A stretch of 33,969 nt of DNA. Source: Paludibacter sp. Lineage in GTDB: Bacteria > Bacteroidota > Bacteroidia > Bacteroidales > Paludibacteraceae. The notes beneath the pieces are model-generated. The model was not told where the DNA came from. It did not search any database and saw only the letters and a program-made list of their open reading frames with translations. The position numbers were made by a program, and so were the translations under genes. Positions 9,838 to 17,058 of the stretch are shown in pieces (position 1 is the stretch's first letter; every line of letters starts with the position of its first letter). The stretch covers positions 1 through 33,969 of the forward strand of contig JARKQF010000356.1 in assembly GCA_029973975.1 (NCBI GenBank). The letters are read 5' to 3'.

Positions 9838-10563
9838 TTAATGCCCTCCGCCCTTCAGCATCACCACGACACCTCTCCAGATGACATACAGGTCGGTTAA
9901 AAGTAATTTCCAGGAAGAATAATGAAGGCAACGGTATACGTATTCATATTCGTAAACGGGTTTCCCGAATTCAGGAGTTCCTTTTCGTACGTGGCCATAA
10001 CCAAGTAATCCACCACGTATCAACTTACGTGTTACATTCCCTTGCTCCAGATCACGTTCATAGTGGTGTATGGCCAGTGGACGGGGCCCTACAATCGACA
10101 TGTCACCTTTTAAAACCATGTAAAACTGTGGAATTTCATCCAGATAGAATTTCTTTACAAATGCACCGAGGTGGGTTCTGGCTTCCGGTTTCCATTCATT
10201 CTGATAGGCGTGCCAGTCACCCTTAGCCTGAAGCTCCTTGTCAATATAAGATGTTTTAATCAGGCGGACTTTCCATTTTTTGATGATTTTGCCCTGACTG
10301 ACGGCATTATAGTAGAAAAAAAGCGGACCTTTGTTTTCCGGGATCAAAATACCCTCTATGAAATTAAAAATCACCAGGGTGATGATAGCCGGAGAAAATA
10401 ATATCAGCAGGATCATAGCGACCAGCTTGTCGAATACTAATTTTAGAAAACGGATTTTGATGGGTTGATTCAGTTCGAATATCTCGCGGTATTTTTCTTT
10501 AATCTCTTCTGTTGGGGGTGTGTACGGAAACGCTTCAATTGGCTCGGAGTTAACATTCATCAT
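9838..10563 (-). CDS. Bacterial sugar transferase (WcaJ/exopolysaccharide priming-like), divergent C-terminus
   Basis: Membrane phosphoglycosyl transferase of the family that loads the first sugar phosphate on undecaprenyl phosphate for surface polysaccharides. It is 241 aa, with one hydrophobic segment at about 42-69 and the family core LDEIPQ (D142, E143) followed by LKGDMSIVGPRP (about 151-162). The usual RPGLTGxAQVxGR segment is replaced by RGGLLGYGHVRKGT (about 183-196). The Lys/Arg-rich segment between the membrane helix and DE motif is also atypical (WKVRLIKTSY). No glycosyltransferase or capsule gene is adjacent, so it stands alone. A well-formed promoter lies 50 bases upstream. It converges with the GH20 gene. 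The catalytic pair is intact, but the donor sugar is unknown. Confidence 0.85.
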   Translation of the reverse strand: MMNVNSEPIEAFPYTPPTEEIKEKYREIFELNQPIKIRFLKLVFDKLVAMILLILFSPAIITLVIFNFIEGILIPENKGPLFFYYNAVSQGKIIKKWKVRLIKTSYIDKELQAKGDWHAYQNEWKPEARTHLGAFVKKFYLDEIPQFYMVLKGDMSIVGPRPLAIHHYERDLEQGNVTRKLIRGGLLGYGHVRKGTPEFGKPVYEYEYVYRCLHYSSWKLLLTDLYVIWRGVVVMLKGGGH

Positions 10564-10613
10564 AGCTTGTGTGTTGTGCGTTGTTAGTTGTAACTTGTTT
10601 ATTTAAACAAGTG

Positions 10614-10645
10614 CAAAATTAATAAAAATGTTGAAATGAGACAAA
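10614..10645 (-). promoter_or_regulatory. Promoter of the sugar transferase gene
   Basis: On the - strand the -7 box TAATTTTG (10614-10621) and a -33 TTTG (10642-10645) are separated by 20 bases, the expected Bacteroidota layout. The predicted start of transcription lies about 44 bases before the ATG. This shows the gene does not depend on the separate upstream promoter near 10802. Confidence 0.6.
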
Positions 10646-10729
10646 AAAAAATACAGTAACTGCAAATTAGATTCTGGAGATCTTAACCGGAAATTTTTGA
10701 TGGAGATAAAAAACGGGAGGGGGTAAAAA

Positions 10730-10796
10730 CAAGAAGGGTTGTCATCACGACAACCCAATCTTTTTATTAACCTTAAATCTAATACCATGAAAAACA
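10730..10796 (-). ncRNA. Candidate small RNA with its own promoter and 3' hairpin
   Basis: A promoter just upstream (see 10802-10832) predicts a transcript starting near 10796 on the - strand. About 40 bases later comes a perfect 8-bp hairpin (arms 10736-10743 and 10749-10756, 5-base loop) followed by TTCTTGTTTTTACC, a plausible intrinsic terminator. The sugar transferase has its own promoter further on, so this stretch need not be its leader. A short reading frame starting ATGGTATTAGAT lies inside, so a leader peptide is the alternative. The 362-base gap 10564-10925 holds only this and the two promoters. No RNA family is recognised. Confidence 0.35.
10736..10756. terminator. Perfect 8-bp hairpin, intrinsic-terminator-like
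   Basis: GGGTTGTC pairs with GACAACCC across the loop ATCAC. T-rich sequence follows on both strands (aatctttttatt on +, ttcttgttttta on -), so it could stop transcription either way. Confidence 0.5.
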
Positions 10797-10801
10797 CAGT
10801 G

Positions 10802-10832
10802 CAAATATAAAGCGTTTTTTTATGTTGTACAA
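10802..10832 (-). promoter_or_regulatory. Promoter for the candidate small RNA
   Basis: The -7 box TATATTTG (10802-10809 on the - strand) and a TTG at 10830-10832 are 20 bases apart. This is one of the best-formed Bacteroidota-type promoters in the window, yet no gene follows it directly. Confidence 0.5.
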
Positions 10833-10925
10833 CATGTTTTTCGCTGAATTTGCTATATTTAACATAGATTAACTATATTGTTTTGTTTGTTGTTTTGTAT
10901 GTGTCTTATTATCAGAGTTATATGG

Positions 10926-11363
10926 CTATTTGTTTTTCACCCAGGTTTGAGTTCTTCCGATAATGCCTCCTCTGTCTAATGAGCCTCTGACACTCAGATT
11001 GCCTGTCTTTGCATCATAGCTGATGTTGCATTTGTAGATTTTTCCGTTGTTGGGGTCTAGAATAGTTCCTCCGGTTAGGGTTCCGTTCTTTTCAGTCATC
11101 TCATTTAATATTAGCATGCCTGATACAGGTTTGTCTTTGTTGGCGCCTGTACATGCTGTACATTTTTTATCCGGATTCTTGAATAAATGTTCAATCTTTC
11201 CATAATATTTGCCATTGGTGGCTTTGAAGATATAGACGATAGATTTTGTGGAGCCATCTTCGTCATCAATGGTTTTCCATCTGCCTAAAATCTGGTCGAC
11301 CTGGCTGTGTGCCATCATGCTGAAAGCAACAGCAAATAATAAAAATAAAATGTTTCTTTTCAT
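10926..11363 (-). CDS. DUF2147 family exported protein
   Basis: Small secreted protein of 145 aa with a signal peptide (MKRNILFLLFAVAFSMMAHS). The DUF2147 pattern is clear: GRWKTIDDEDGSTKSIVYIF, YYGKIEHLF, a CTAC pair, KPVSGMLIL, GGTILDPNNGKIYKC and SVRGSLDRGGIIGRTQTW. The family is widespread in Gram-negative bacteria and probably forms a lipocalin-like beta-barrel. No reaction is established. It is a single gene: the next upstream gene diverges and the downstream neighbour is the candidate small RNA. The promoter box at 11486-11493 predicts a leader of about 115 bases. Confidence 0.92.
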   Translation of the reverse strand: MKRNILFLLFAVAFSMMAHSQVDQILGRWKTIDDEDGSTKSIVYIFKATNGKYYGKIEHLFKNPDKKCTACTGANKDKPVSGMLILNEMTEKNGTLTGGTILDPNNGKIYKCNISYDAKTGNLSVRGSLDRGGIIGRTQTWVKNK

Positions 11364-11485
11364 GATTGTGAATTTTATCCTTCTGAATATCCCGGAAGGG
11401 TTACTCTTAGAAGGTAAAGTTAAATTGTCGTTTTGATTGAGTTAGTTCTAACTTTTTGTTTGATAATTTGTTAAATAATAGGTCA

Positions 11486-11493
11486 CAAAGATA
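11486..11493 (-). promoter_or_regulatory. Candidate -7 box for the DUF2147 gene
   Basis: TATCTTTG on the - strand fits TAnnTTTG and lies about 120 bases before the ATG. No strong -33 element is seen. Confidence 0.4.
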
Positions 11494-11557
11494 TACATTT
11501 TTTTAAATTATCATACAGCAGACATATTCATGTCTTTCCTGAAAATTCTTTTTTTTG

Positions 11558-11565
11558 TATTTTTG
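11558..11565 (+). promoter_or_regulatory. Candidate -7 box for the antiporter gene
   Basis: TATTTTTG fits TAnnTTTG and lies 40 bases before the ATG at 11606. It forms a divergent pair with the box at 11486-11493. Confidence 0.45.
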
Positions 11566-11605
11566 TGGCTCAAATTTATAAATATTCTAATTATATTAAT
11601 TAACA

Positions 11606-12769
11606 ATGAAGAAAATTGTACTGTTCTCCCTGTGTTTGGTTGCCGGATTGATTTTGTCTCAATTGCTTCCGGATATACTCGGGAATAACTATGATAACTT
11701 TAAGCTTGTGTCTGGTCTGACGCTGTCTGTTGCACTGTCGTTTATCATGATCAATGTGGGGCGTGAATTTGATCTGGATAAGAAAAAGTGGCGTTCTTAT
11801 TCGCTGGATTATTATGTGGCGATGATGACTGCCGCACTACCCTGGATTTTTGTTGCGGTGTATTATATGACATTGATGCCCGAAGGTTTGTTTTGGGATT
11901 GGGATGCCTGGAAAAATAATTTGTTATTGAGTCGTTTTGCCGCCCCCACATCTGCCGGAATACTGTTTACGATGCTTGCAGCGGTAGGACTTAAATCCAG
12001 TTGGATATATAAGAAAATTCAAACTCTGGCCATTTTTGATGATTTAGATACGATTTTGTTGATGATTCCTTTGCAGATTCTGATGGTAGGTTTACAATGG
12101 GAATTGCATATTGTTATTTTTGTTGTTTTTGCATTGTTGTTTCTGGGTTGGAAAAAGTTGAACGCATTTAAATTGCCGCAACGCTGGTATCACATTGTTT
12201 TATATGCGATTGTCGTGGTGTTTTTGTCGGAAGCTATCTATCATACATCCAAGATGGTTTTTACAAGCGGAATTCACATCGAAGTCTTACTGCCGGCTTT
12301 TGTGTTGGGTATGATCATCAGGAATGAACATAATGAAAGAAAGTCGGATCACAGTGCCGCGAATCTGATTTCATATATTTTTATGTTTCTGGTTGGTATG
12401 AGCATGCCGGTCTTCATGAACCAACTGGAAAGTGCTGGTGGAGGAACTGTTAGTGACATGATGCAACCTGTTATGTCCTGGGGAGAAATTGGTTTGCATG
12501 TCGTAATTGTGACTGTTTTATCTAATTTAGGTAAATTATATCCTTTGTTACATTATCGTGACAGGAAATTCTCAGAACGACTTGCCATTTCAATTGGTAT
12601 GTTTACCCGGGGTGAAGTGGGAGCCGGTATCATTTTTATAGCTATTGGTTATAATATAGGAGGGCCCTTACTGGCAATCTCGGTGCTGACACTCGTGCTG
12701 AATCTTTTGTTGACAGGGTTTTTCATTATGTTGGTTCGCAAGTTGGCTTTGAAATCAGTGCAAGGATAA
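11606..12769 (+). CDS. Cation:proton antiporter, CPA2-like
   Basis: Inner-membrane transporter of 387 aa, almost wholly hydrophobic, with about 10-12 predicted membrane segments. Markers of the Kef/NapA-type monovalent cation:proton antiporters are the SRFAAPTSAGILFTMLAAVG segment, the buried acidic motif IFDDLDTIL (about 146-154), where family members carry the proton/cation-binding aspartates, and the late MFTRGEVGAGIIFIAIG segment. There is no C-terminal TrkA-N or other regulatory domain, so it is a core-only member. It would exchange Na+ or K+ for protons and help pH or salt balance. It has its own promoter and a gap of 120 bases to mdh, so it is probably a separate transcript. The ion specificity cannot be read from the sequence. 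Confidence 0.85.
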   Translation: MKKIVLFSLCLVAGLILSQLLPDILGNNYDNFKLVSGLTLSVALSFIMINVGREFDLDKKKWRSYSLDYYVAMMTAALPWIFVAVYYMTLMPEGLFWDWDAWKNNLLLSRFAAPTSAGILFTMLAAVGLKSSWIYKKIQTLAIFDDLDTILLMIPLQILMVGLQWELHIVIFVVFALLFLGWKKLNAFKLPQRWYHIVLYAIVVVFLSEAIYHTSKMVFTSGIHIEVLLPAFVLGMIIRNEHNERKSDHSAANLISYIFMFLVGMSMPVFMNQLESAGGGTVSDMMQPVMSWGEIGLHVVIVTVLSNLGKLYPLLHYRDRKFSERLAISIGMFTRGEVGAGIIFIAIGYNIGGPLLAISVLTLVLNLLLTGFFIMLVRKLALKSVQG

Positions 12770-12795
12770 ATAGCAGTAAGTTAATATTGTGAAAT

Positions 12796-12819
12796 AATTA
12801 AAGAAATTTTTCTTTAATT
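12796..12819. repeat. 11-bp perfect inverted repeat upstream of mdh
   Basis: AATTAAAGAAA (12796-12806) and TTTCTTTAATT (12809-12819) are exact inverted copies 2 bases apart. The element ends 13 bases before the mdh -7 box and so overlaps the place of the -33 element. It may be an operator, or an AT-rich hairpin ending the antiporter transcript. Confidence 0.5.
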
Positions 12820-12832
12820 GAAGATAATGTTG

Positions 12833-12840
12833 TACTTTTG
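12833..12840 (+). promoter_or_regulatory. Candidate -7 box for mdh
   Basis: TACTTTTG fits TAnnTTTG and lies 49 bases before the ATG at 12890. A palindrome occupies the -33 position, which lacks a TTTG. Confidence 0.5.
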
Positions 12841-12889
12841 TGTCGCTTAATTAAGAGTATAAATAAGATTAACAAGTAAAAAAGTATTT

Positions 12890-13834
12890 ATGTCAAAAGT
12901 AACCGTAGTGGGCGCCGGAAATGTGGGCGCAACATGTGCAAATGTACTAGCAATTAATGAAGTGGCCAATCAGGTCGTATTGCTGGATGTGAAAGAAGGT
13001 TTTGCAGAAGGGAAAGCCCTTGATATCATGCAAACCGCAACGCTGCTGGATTTTGATACAGTTGTAACAGGCTGTACAAGCGATTATGCAAAAACAGCAG
13101 ATTCGGATGTTGTAGTAATCACTTCGGGTTTACCACGTAAACCGGGTATGACTCGTGAGGAATTGATCGGTGTGAATGCAGGTATCGTGAAAACAGTATC
13201 TGAAAATATCCTCAAGTATTCTCCGAATGCAATTCTGGTGATCGTAAGTAATCCGATGGATACCATGACTTACCTGACGCTCAAAACCGCCGGATTGCCT
13301 AAGAACAAAGTAATCGGTATGGGAGGTGCGCTCGACAGTTCCCGTTTTAAATGCTACCTGAGCAAGGCATTGAATGCTCCCGCAAACGAAATTGAAGGTA
13401 TGGTGATTGGCGGTCACGGTGATACTACCATGATTCCGTTGACTCGTTTCGCTTCTTATAAAGGTCGTCCGGTTGCCGGAATTCTTGATAAAGCAGTATT
13501 GGATAAAGTGGTGGCTGATACCATGGTGGGTGGTGCAACACTAACCGGTTTACTCGGAACTTCGGCATGGTATGCACCGGGTGCGGCAGCAGCTTATCTG
13601 GTTGAGTCTATCCTGCGTGATCAGAAAAAGGTTATTCCTTGCTGTGTTGCGCTTGATGGAGAGTACGGACAGAATGATATCTGTATTGGCGTGCCGGTGG
13701 TTATCGGTAAGGATGGAGCTGAACAAATCATTGATTATAAGCTCGATGAAACAGAGATGGCTTTGTTTGCGAAAAGCGCAGCTGCGGTAAGAGCTACCAA
13801 TGATGTACTCAAAGAAATTAATGTGCTTTCATAA
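12890..13834 (+). CDS. mdh: Malate dehydrogenase, LDH-like type
   Basis: Cytoplasmic enzyme interconverting malate and oxaloacetate with NAD(H), in the TCA cycle or its reductive branch. The length is 314 aa, normal for the LDH-like class. The Rossmann loop is GAGNVGAT (8-15), with D33 after the second strand favouring NAD. Substrate-binding arginines are R83 and R89 in [10 protein letters not shown], where the Arg favours malate over lactate. Catalytic residues are D149 and R152 in GALDSSRFK and H176 in GGHGDTT. Promoter and palindrome lie upstream. It is followed after 52 bases by the PerR-like gene, which has its own promoter. Codon use is richer in G+C than in the glycan cluster, as expected for a well-expressed core gene. 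Confidence 0.97.
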   Translation: MSKVTVVGAGNVGATCANVLAINEVANQVVLLDVKEGFAEGKALDIMQTATLLDFDTVVTGCTSDYAKTADSDVVVITSGLPRKPGMTREELIGVNAGIVKTVSENILKYSPNAILVIVSNPMDTMTYLTLKTAGLPKNKVIGMGGALDSSRFKCYLSKALNAPANEIEGMVIGGHGDTTMIPLTRFASYKGRPVAGILDKAVLDKVVADTMVGGATLTGLLGTSAWYAPGAAAAYLVESILRDQKKVIPCCVALDGEYGQNDICIGVPVVIGKDGAEQIIDYKLDETEMALFAKSAAAVRATNDVLKEINVLS

Positions 13835-13850
13835 TTGAAGGAAAAATTAT

Positions 13851-13858
13851 TATCTTTG
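13851..13858 (+). promoter_or_regulatory. Candidate -7 box for the Fur/PerR-family gene
   Basis: TATCTTTG fits TAnnTTTG, 28 bases before the ATG at 13887. A GGAG sequence at 13878-13881 lies before the start. Confidence 0.5.
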
Positions 13859-13886
13859 CATCCATAAAAATTTTTCCGGAGACAAA

Positions 13887-14303
13887 ATGAAAACTTTTGG
13901 CGATGTACACAGGCATCTGATCAAATTTCAAATCAGACCTTCTGTTCAAAGAACTGCAGTGATGGGTTATCTGATGAATCACACTACGCATCCTACCGTT
14001 GATGAAATTTACGTTGCCCTGAATCCGGAAATCCCGACGCTTTCTAAAACAACTGTCTACAACACCTTGAATTTGCTCGTCGAAAAAGGTGCTGTACAAA
14101 TACTGAGTATCGACGATAAGAATGCAAGATATGATGCCGACACATCGAAACATGCCCATTTTTATTGCCGGAATTGCGGTAGGGTGTATGACATTTTTGA
14201 TGTGAAAGCTGATATGTATAAGTTACCTGCCATACCGGAATTCAAAGTGGATTCAGTTGAAATCTCGTACTACGGGACTTGTAAGTCTTGTCTGGGACAC
14301 TGA
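13887..14303 (+). CDS. Fur-family regulator, PerR-like by its metal ligands
   Basis: Winged-helix, metal-dependent repressor of 138 aa. The DNA-binding part is at about 10-75 (HPTVDEIYVAL, TLSKTTVYNTLNLL). The structural zinc site has four cysteines: C94 and C97 (CRNC), and C132 and C135 (CKSC). The regulatory site reads H35, D83, H89, H91 and D102, which is the ligand set of Bacillus PerR; Fur has Glu in place of the first Asp. In PerR such a site senses peroxide by iron-catalysed oxidation of histidine. Probable role: repression of peroxide-defence genes. No target genes are adjacent. It is followed by a strong intrinsic terminator. The Fur-family call is firm; the PerR subtype rests on these residues. 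Confidence 0.92.
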   Translation: MKTFGDVHRHLIKFQIRPSVQRTAVMGYLMNHTTHPTVDEIYVALNPEIPTLSKTTVYNTLNLLVEKGAVQILSIDDKNARYDADTSKHAHFYCRNCGRVYDIFDVKADMYKLPAIPEFKVDSVEISYYGTCKSCLGH

Positions 14304-14322
14304 AACTAAAAATAAAAGTAAG

Positions 14323-14351
14323 AAGCACACCGTTTTTGGTGTGCTTTTTTT
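14323..14351 (+). terminator. Rho-independent terminator after the PerR-like gene
   Basis: AAGCACACC (14323-14331) pairs perfectly with GGTGTGCTT (14338-14346) around GTTTTT, followed by a run of seven T. It lies 20 bases after the stop codon. Confidence 0.9.
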
Positions 14352-14358
14352 ATCTTTG
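14351..14358 (+). promoter_or_regulatory. Candidate -7 box before the BamA-like gene
   Basis: TATCTTTG fits TAnnTTTG. It would give a leader of about 150 bases containing the inverted repeat 14352-14485. It overlaps the start of that repeat, so the match could be part of the repeat instead. Confidence 0.3.
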
Positions 14359-14485
14359 AACCATATAAGTCATATAAGGAACATAAAAGTAGTTCTTCTG
14401 TATTAATATTGCTACTTAAAAGATTTCAAGTAAAGTATAATTTCTAAACTTATATGTTTCTTATATGACTTATATGGTTGAAGAT
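14352..14485. repeat. Long imperfect inverted repeat, REP/MITE-like
   Basis: The left arm (14352-14389) and right arm (14449-14485) are near-exact inverted copies. A 20-base core is identical (14359-14378 against 14460-14479), and most of the rest matches apart from a few substitutions and one indel. Each arm contains the direct repeat CATATAAG twice. The 59-base centre has short pairings but no gene. It fills most of the 213-base gap between the PerR-like and BamA-like genes. Confidence 0.75.
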
Positions 14486-14516
14486 ATTTGTTGTTTAAAC
14501 TGTAAAAATAAATAAT

Positions 14517-15788
14517 ATGAAAAGCAGATTATTATTTTTTGGTTTGTTATTGCTCTCCCTGTCAGTGCTCTCACAGGAGAAAGTGAAAAAGGGTTTTGGT
14601 TTTGGAGCTTTGCCCGCAGTTTCTTTTGACTCGGATTTAGGCTTTCAGTACGGGGCCATTGTAAATCTGTTTCACTATGGCGATGGTACTAATTATCCGA
14701 AGTACGATCATTCGTTGTATCTGGAATGGTCGCGTTACACCAAAGGAACGGGTATCAACCGTGTCATGTACGATACGGAAAAATTACTTCCGGGAATTCG
14801 TACAACCGTTGATGTAACCTACTATACCGATCAGATGTTGCCGTTTTATGGTTTTAATGGTTATCAGACACGATATGATGAGGTTGAACCACGTTTATTT
14901 TACAGTCAGGAACGTAATATGTTCCGTGCCAAGGCCGATTTCCAGGGTAACTTCGGAGATTCTGATTTTGGCTGGGTAGGTGGTTATACCTTCTATAATT
15001 TTGATATTGATTCGGTTAATATAAATAAACTCGATTTGGCTCCGGTTTCAGGAGGTTCTCTGTATCAGCGATATGTAAAATACGGTTTGATTGGAGCCGA
15101 AGAAGCTAATGGCGGTAGCATCAATTATCTGAAAGCCGGATTTAAATATGATTCACGCGACCAACGTGCGTTTGCTTCGAAGGGTATCTGGACAGAAGCG
15201 GTTATTCAAACAGCTCCGGGTTTTATCAATGATATGCCTCACTCCAAGTTCGCGCTTATTCACCGGCAGTATTTCTCACTAATGAAGGACATGGTGTTGG
15301 CTTATCGTCTCACTTATCAGGCAACTCTGGGTAAAAATAAAGTGCCATATTTCGCGCAACCCTTGTTGATTACCAGTTTCCTGACTGCAGCCGATAACCA
15401 GGGACTTGGTGGAAAACGATCGATCCGGGGTGTGTTGCGTAACCGGGTAATCGGAAATGACATCGCGTTCGGAAATTTTGAGTTCAGATATAAGTTTCTG
15501 AAGTTCGATGCATTCAAACAAAATTTTTACCTGGGAACGAATATCTTCTTTGACTCGGGAATTATCCTGAAACCAATTGAAATTGCCGGGTTTGATACGT
15601 TATCATCAACTGTAAAAGAAGAACTGATGCTCCGGGATTACGAGTCGGGTAAGTTTCATTCCGCAGCAGGTATCGGGCTGAAAATAGGCTGGAATGAAAA
15701 CTTTGTGATTTCCGTGGATTATGGTAAGGCATTTGACCCGCAGGATGGTGATAGTGGCATGTATATCAATCTGAATTATATGTTCTGA
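14517..15788 (+). CDS. BamA/Omp85-like outer-membrane beta-barrel protein
   Basis: Exported protein of 423 aa, with a signal peptide (MKSRLLFFGLLLLSLSVLS, then Q) and no POTRA domains. The body is a series of alternating amphipathic strands, and the protein ends in Phe (YINLNYMF), as outer-membrane barrels do. GLGGKRSIRGVLRNRVIG (about 297-314) resembles the conserved (V/I)RG(F/Y) loop of the Omp85/bacterial surface antigen family, followed by the FGNFEFRYKF strand. It is likely an outer-membrane pore or assembly-type protein, and its cargo is unknown. Its stop overlaps the start of the next gene by one base (TGATG), so the two are translationally coupled. Confidence 0.82.
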   Translation: MKSRLLFFGLLLLSLSVLSQEKVKKGFGFGALPAVSFDSDLGFQYGAIVNLFHYGDGTNYPKYDHSLYLEWSRYTKGTGINRVMYDTEKLLPGIRTTVDVTYYTDQMLPFYGFNGYQTRYDEVEPRLFYSQERNMFRAKADFQGNFGDSDFGWVGGYTFYNFDIDSVNINKLDLAPVSGGSLYQRYVKYGLIGAEEANGGSINYLKAGFKYDSRDQRAFASKGIWTEAVIQTAPGFINDMPHSKFALIHRQYFSLMKDMVLAYRLTYQATLGKNKVPYFAQPLLITSFLTAADNQGLGGKRSIRGVLRNRVIGNDIAFGNFEFRYKFLKFDAFKQNFYLGTNIFFDSGIILKPIEIAGFDTLSSTVKEELMLRDYESGKFHSAAGIGLKIGWNENFVISVDYGKAFDPQDGDSGMYINLNYMF

Positions 15789-16897
15789 TGTTTGATTTAC
15801 CGGTGATTATTTCGGTTTTTATCCTGATTGCTTACCTGGCGCTGATTGTAGCTTTTGTCAGGGGGTGGGCTAAAACTCCTTTTTTTGATGCTGAATTTAC
15901 TTCCATACAACACCAATCTGAACGGGAAAGACCTTCAGTTGTTGTTTGTTGCCGGAATGAGACGCATCATCTGCCTGCTTTGATTGAGGCGCTTAGGAGC
16001 CAACACTGTCAGTCATTCGAGTTGATTTGGGTGAATGATCATTCCACAGACCAAACACAACAGGTGCTGGAAGATTCTCTTATTTACTTTACCGACGCAC
16101 AAATAATCCAGTCGCCACTCCTTGGTAAGAAGCATGCCCAACGGGCTGGAATACTCGCTGCAAAAGGAGAATTTATCATTACGACCGATGCAGATTGTGT
16201 TCCGTCATCAACATGGATTGAAACGATGGTTAATTTTCAATCGCAACAGCAGGCTGACTTGATCATTGCTCCGGTTAAGTTTTATCGTGGCAAAAGTTTA
16301 TTTACGCAAATTCAGCAACTTGAATTCGCAACTCTGGTTGGTTCGGGAATGGGTGCAGCCGGTTCCAGTATGTCTATTTTCTGTAATGCGGCTAACATGG
16401 GTTTTACCAAACAAGCGTGGATTGATAGTGCCGACGACTTGCATGAAGAAGAAATTTCGGGTGATGATGTTTTCCTGTTGCACAGTATCAAACAACGTAA
16501 AGGAAAGGTGGCTGTGCTGAAATCGATGCAGGCCATGGTGATTACCGGTTATCAGAAAACGCTGAAATCATTCTTCAGGCAACGTGTCAGATGGACTTCG
16601 AAATCACCTAAATATAAAGATGTAGATACGATTGCTACCGGTTTTATTGTGGCTGCAATCAATTTATTATTGCTTGTGTTAGCTGCGTTGGCTGTCTTTC
16701 AACTCCGGTTGTGGTTGTTGTTCGGAGTTGTTTTTCTGCTGAAATTACTGATTGATGTACTGTTTCTGATGATCATCAGGCCTTTTTTTCAGCTGAGAAT
16801 AAGGGCTTTGCATGTATTGTTGTTATCGCTGTTTTATCCGGTTTATGTTGTTGGCGTTGGCGTATTCTCCATCTTCCAAAACAGAAGAAAGTGGTAA
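15788..16897 (+). CDS. Family 2 glycosyltransferase, membrane-bound
   Basis: Processive-type inverting glycosyltransferase of 369 aa. An N-terminal membrane helix (about 5-26) is followed by the GT-A domain: VVVCCRNETHHLPALI, WVNDHSTD (81-88), the DxD motif TDADC (D134, D136), a GDD acid motif in EISGDDVFLLHS (D226, D227) and QRVRW (265-269). Two to three helices follow (about 283-365). This is the layout of cellulose-synthase-like GT2 enzymes that add sugars at the inner membrane. Its start codon overlaps the stop of the barrel-protein gene, which suggests linked expression. The donor and product are unknown. Confidence 0.9.
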   Translation: MFDLPVIISVFILIAYLALIVAFVRGWAKTPFFDAEFTSIQHQSERERPSVVVCCRNETHHLPALIEALRSQHCQSFELIWVNDHSTDQTQQVLEDSLIYFTDAQIIQSPLLGKKHAQRAGILAAKGEFIITTDADCVPSSTWIETMVNFQSQQQADLIIAPVKFYRGKSLFTQIQQLEFATLVGSGMGAAGSSMSIFCNAANMGFTKQAWIDSADDLHEEEISGDDVFLLHSIKQRKGKVAVLKSMQAMVITGYQKTLKSFFRQRVRWTSKSPKYKDVDTIATGFIVAAINLLLLVLAALAVFQLRLWLLFGVVFLLKLLIDVLFLMIIRPFFQLRIRALHVLLLSLFYPVYVVGVGVFSIFQNRRKW

Positions 16898-16959
16898 AAA
16901 ACATGATGTCGTTACAATATAGTAATTTATTTTGCAGATATTCAATGTTTTAATAAAAT

Positions 16960-17004
16960 CTTATTTCTGACCTTGTTTCGTAAGAAAACAAGGTCAGAAA
17001 TAAG
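16960..17004. terminator. 19-bp perfect hairpin between convergent genes
   Basis: A 19-base arm (16960-16978) pairs exactly with 16986-17004 around a 7-base loop (CGTAAGA). It lies 62 bases after the glycosyltransferase stop and 55 before the end of the opposing lipoprotein gene, so it could end both transcripts. There is no long T-run. Confidence 0.65.
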
Positions 17005-17058
17005 GTTTGTGTCCAGAAAAATATGACTTATGTAAAATTAATATCAGTCACATCAGAA

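Noticed and set aside
12796-12819. Intrinsic terminator of the antiporter gene as the only reading of the palindrome
   Set aside because: Its stem is all A/T apart from one G-C pair and its position over the mdh -33 region suits a regulatory site as well; kept as a repeat without a fixed role.
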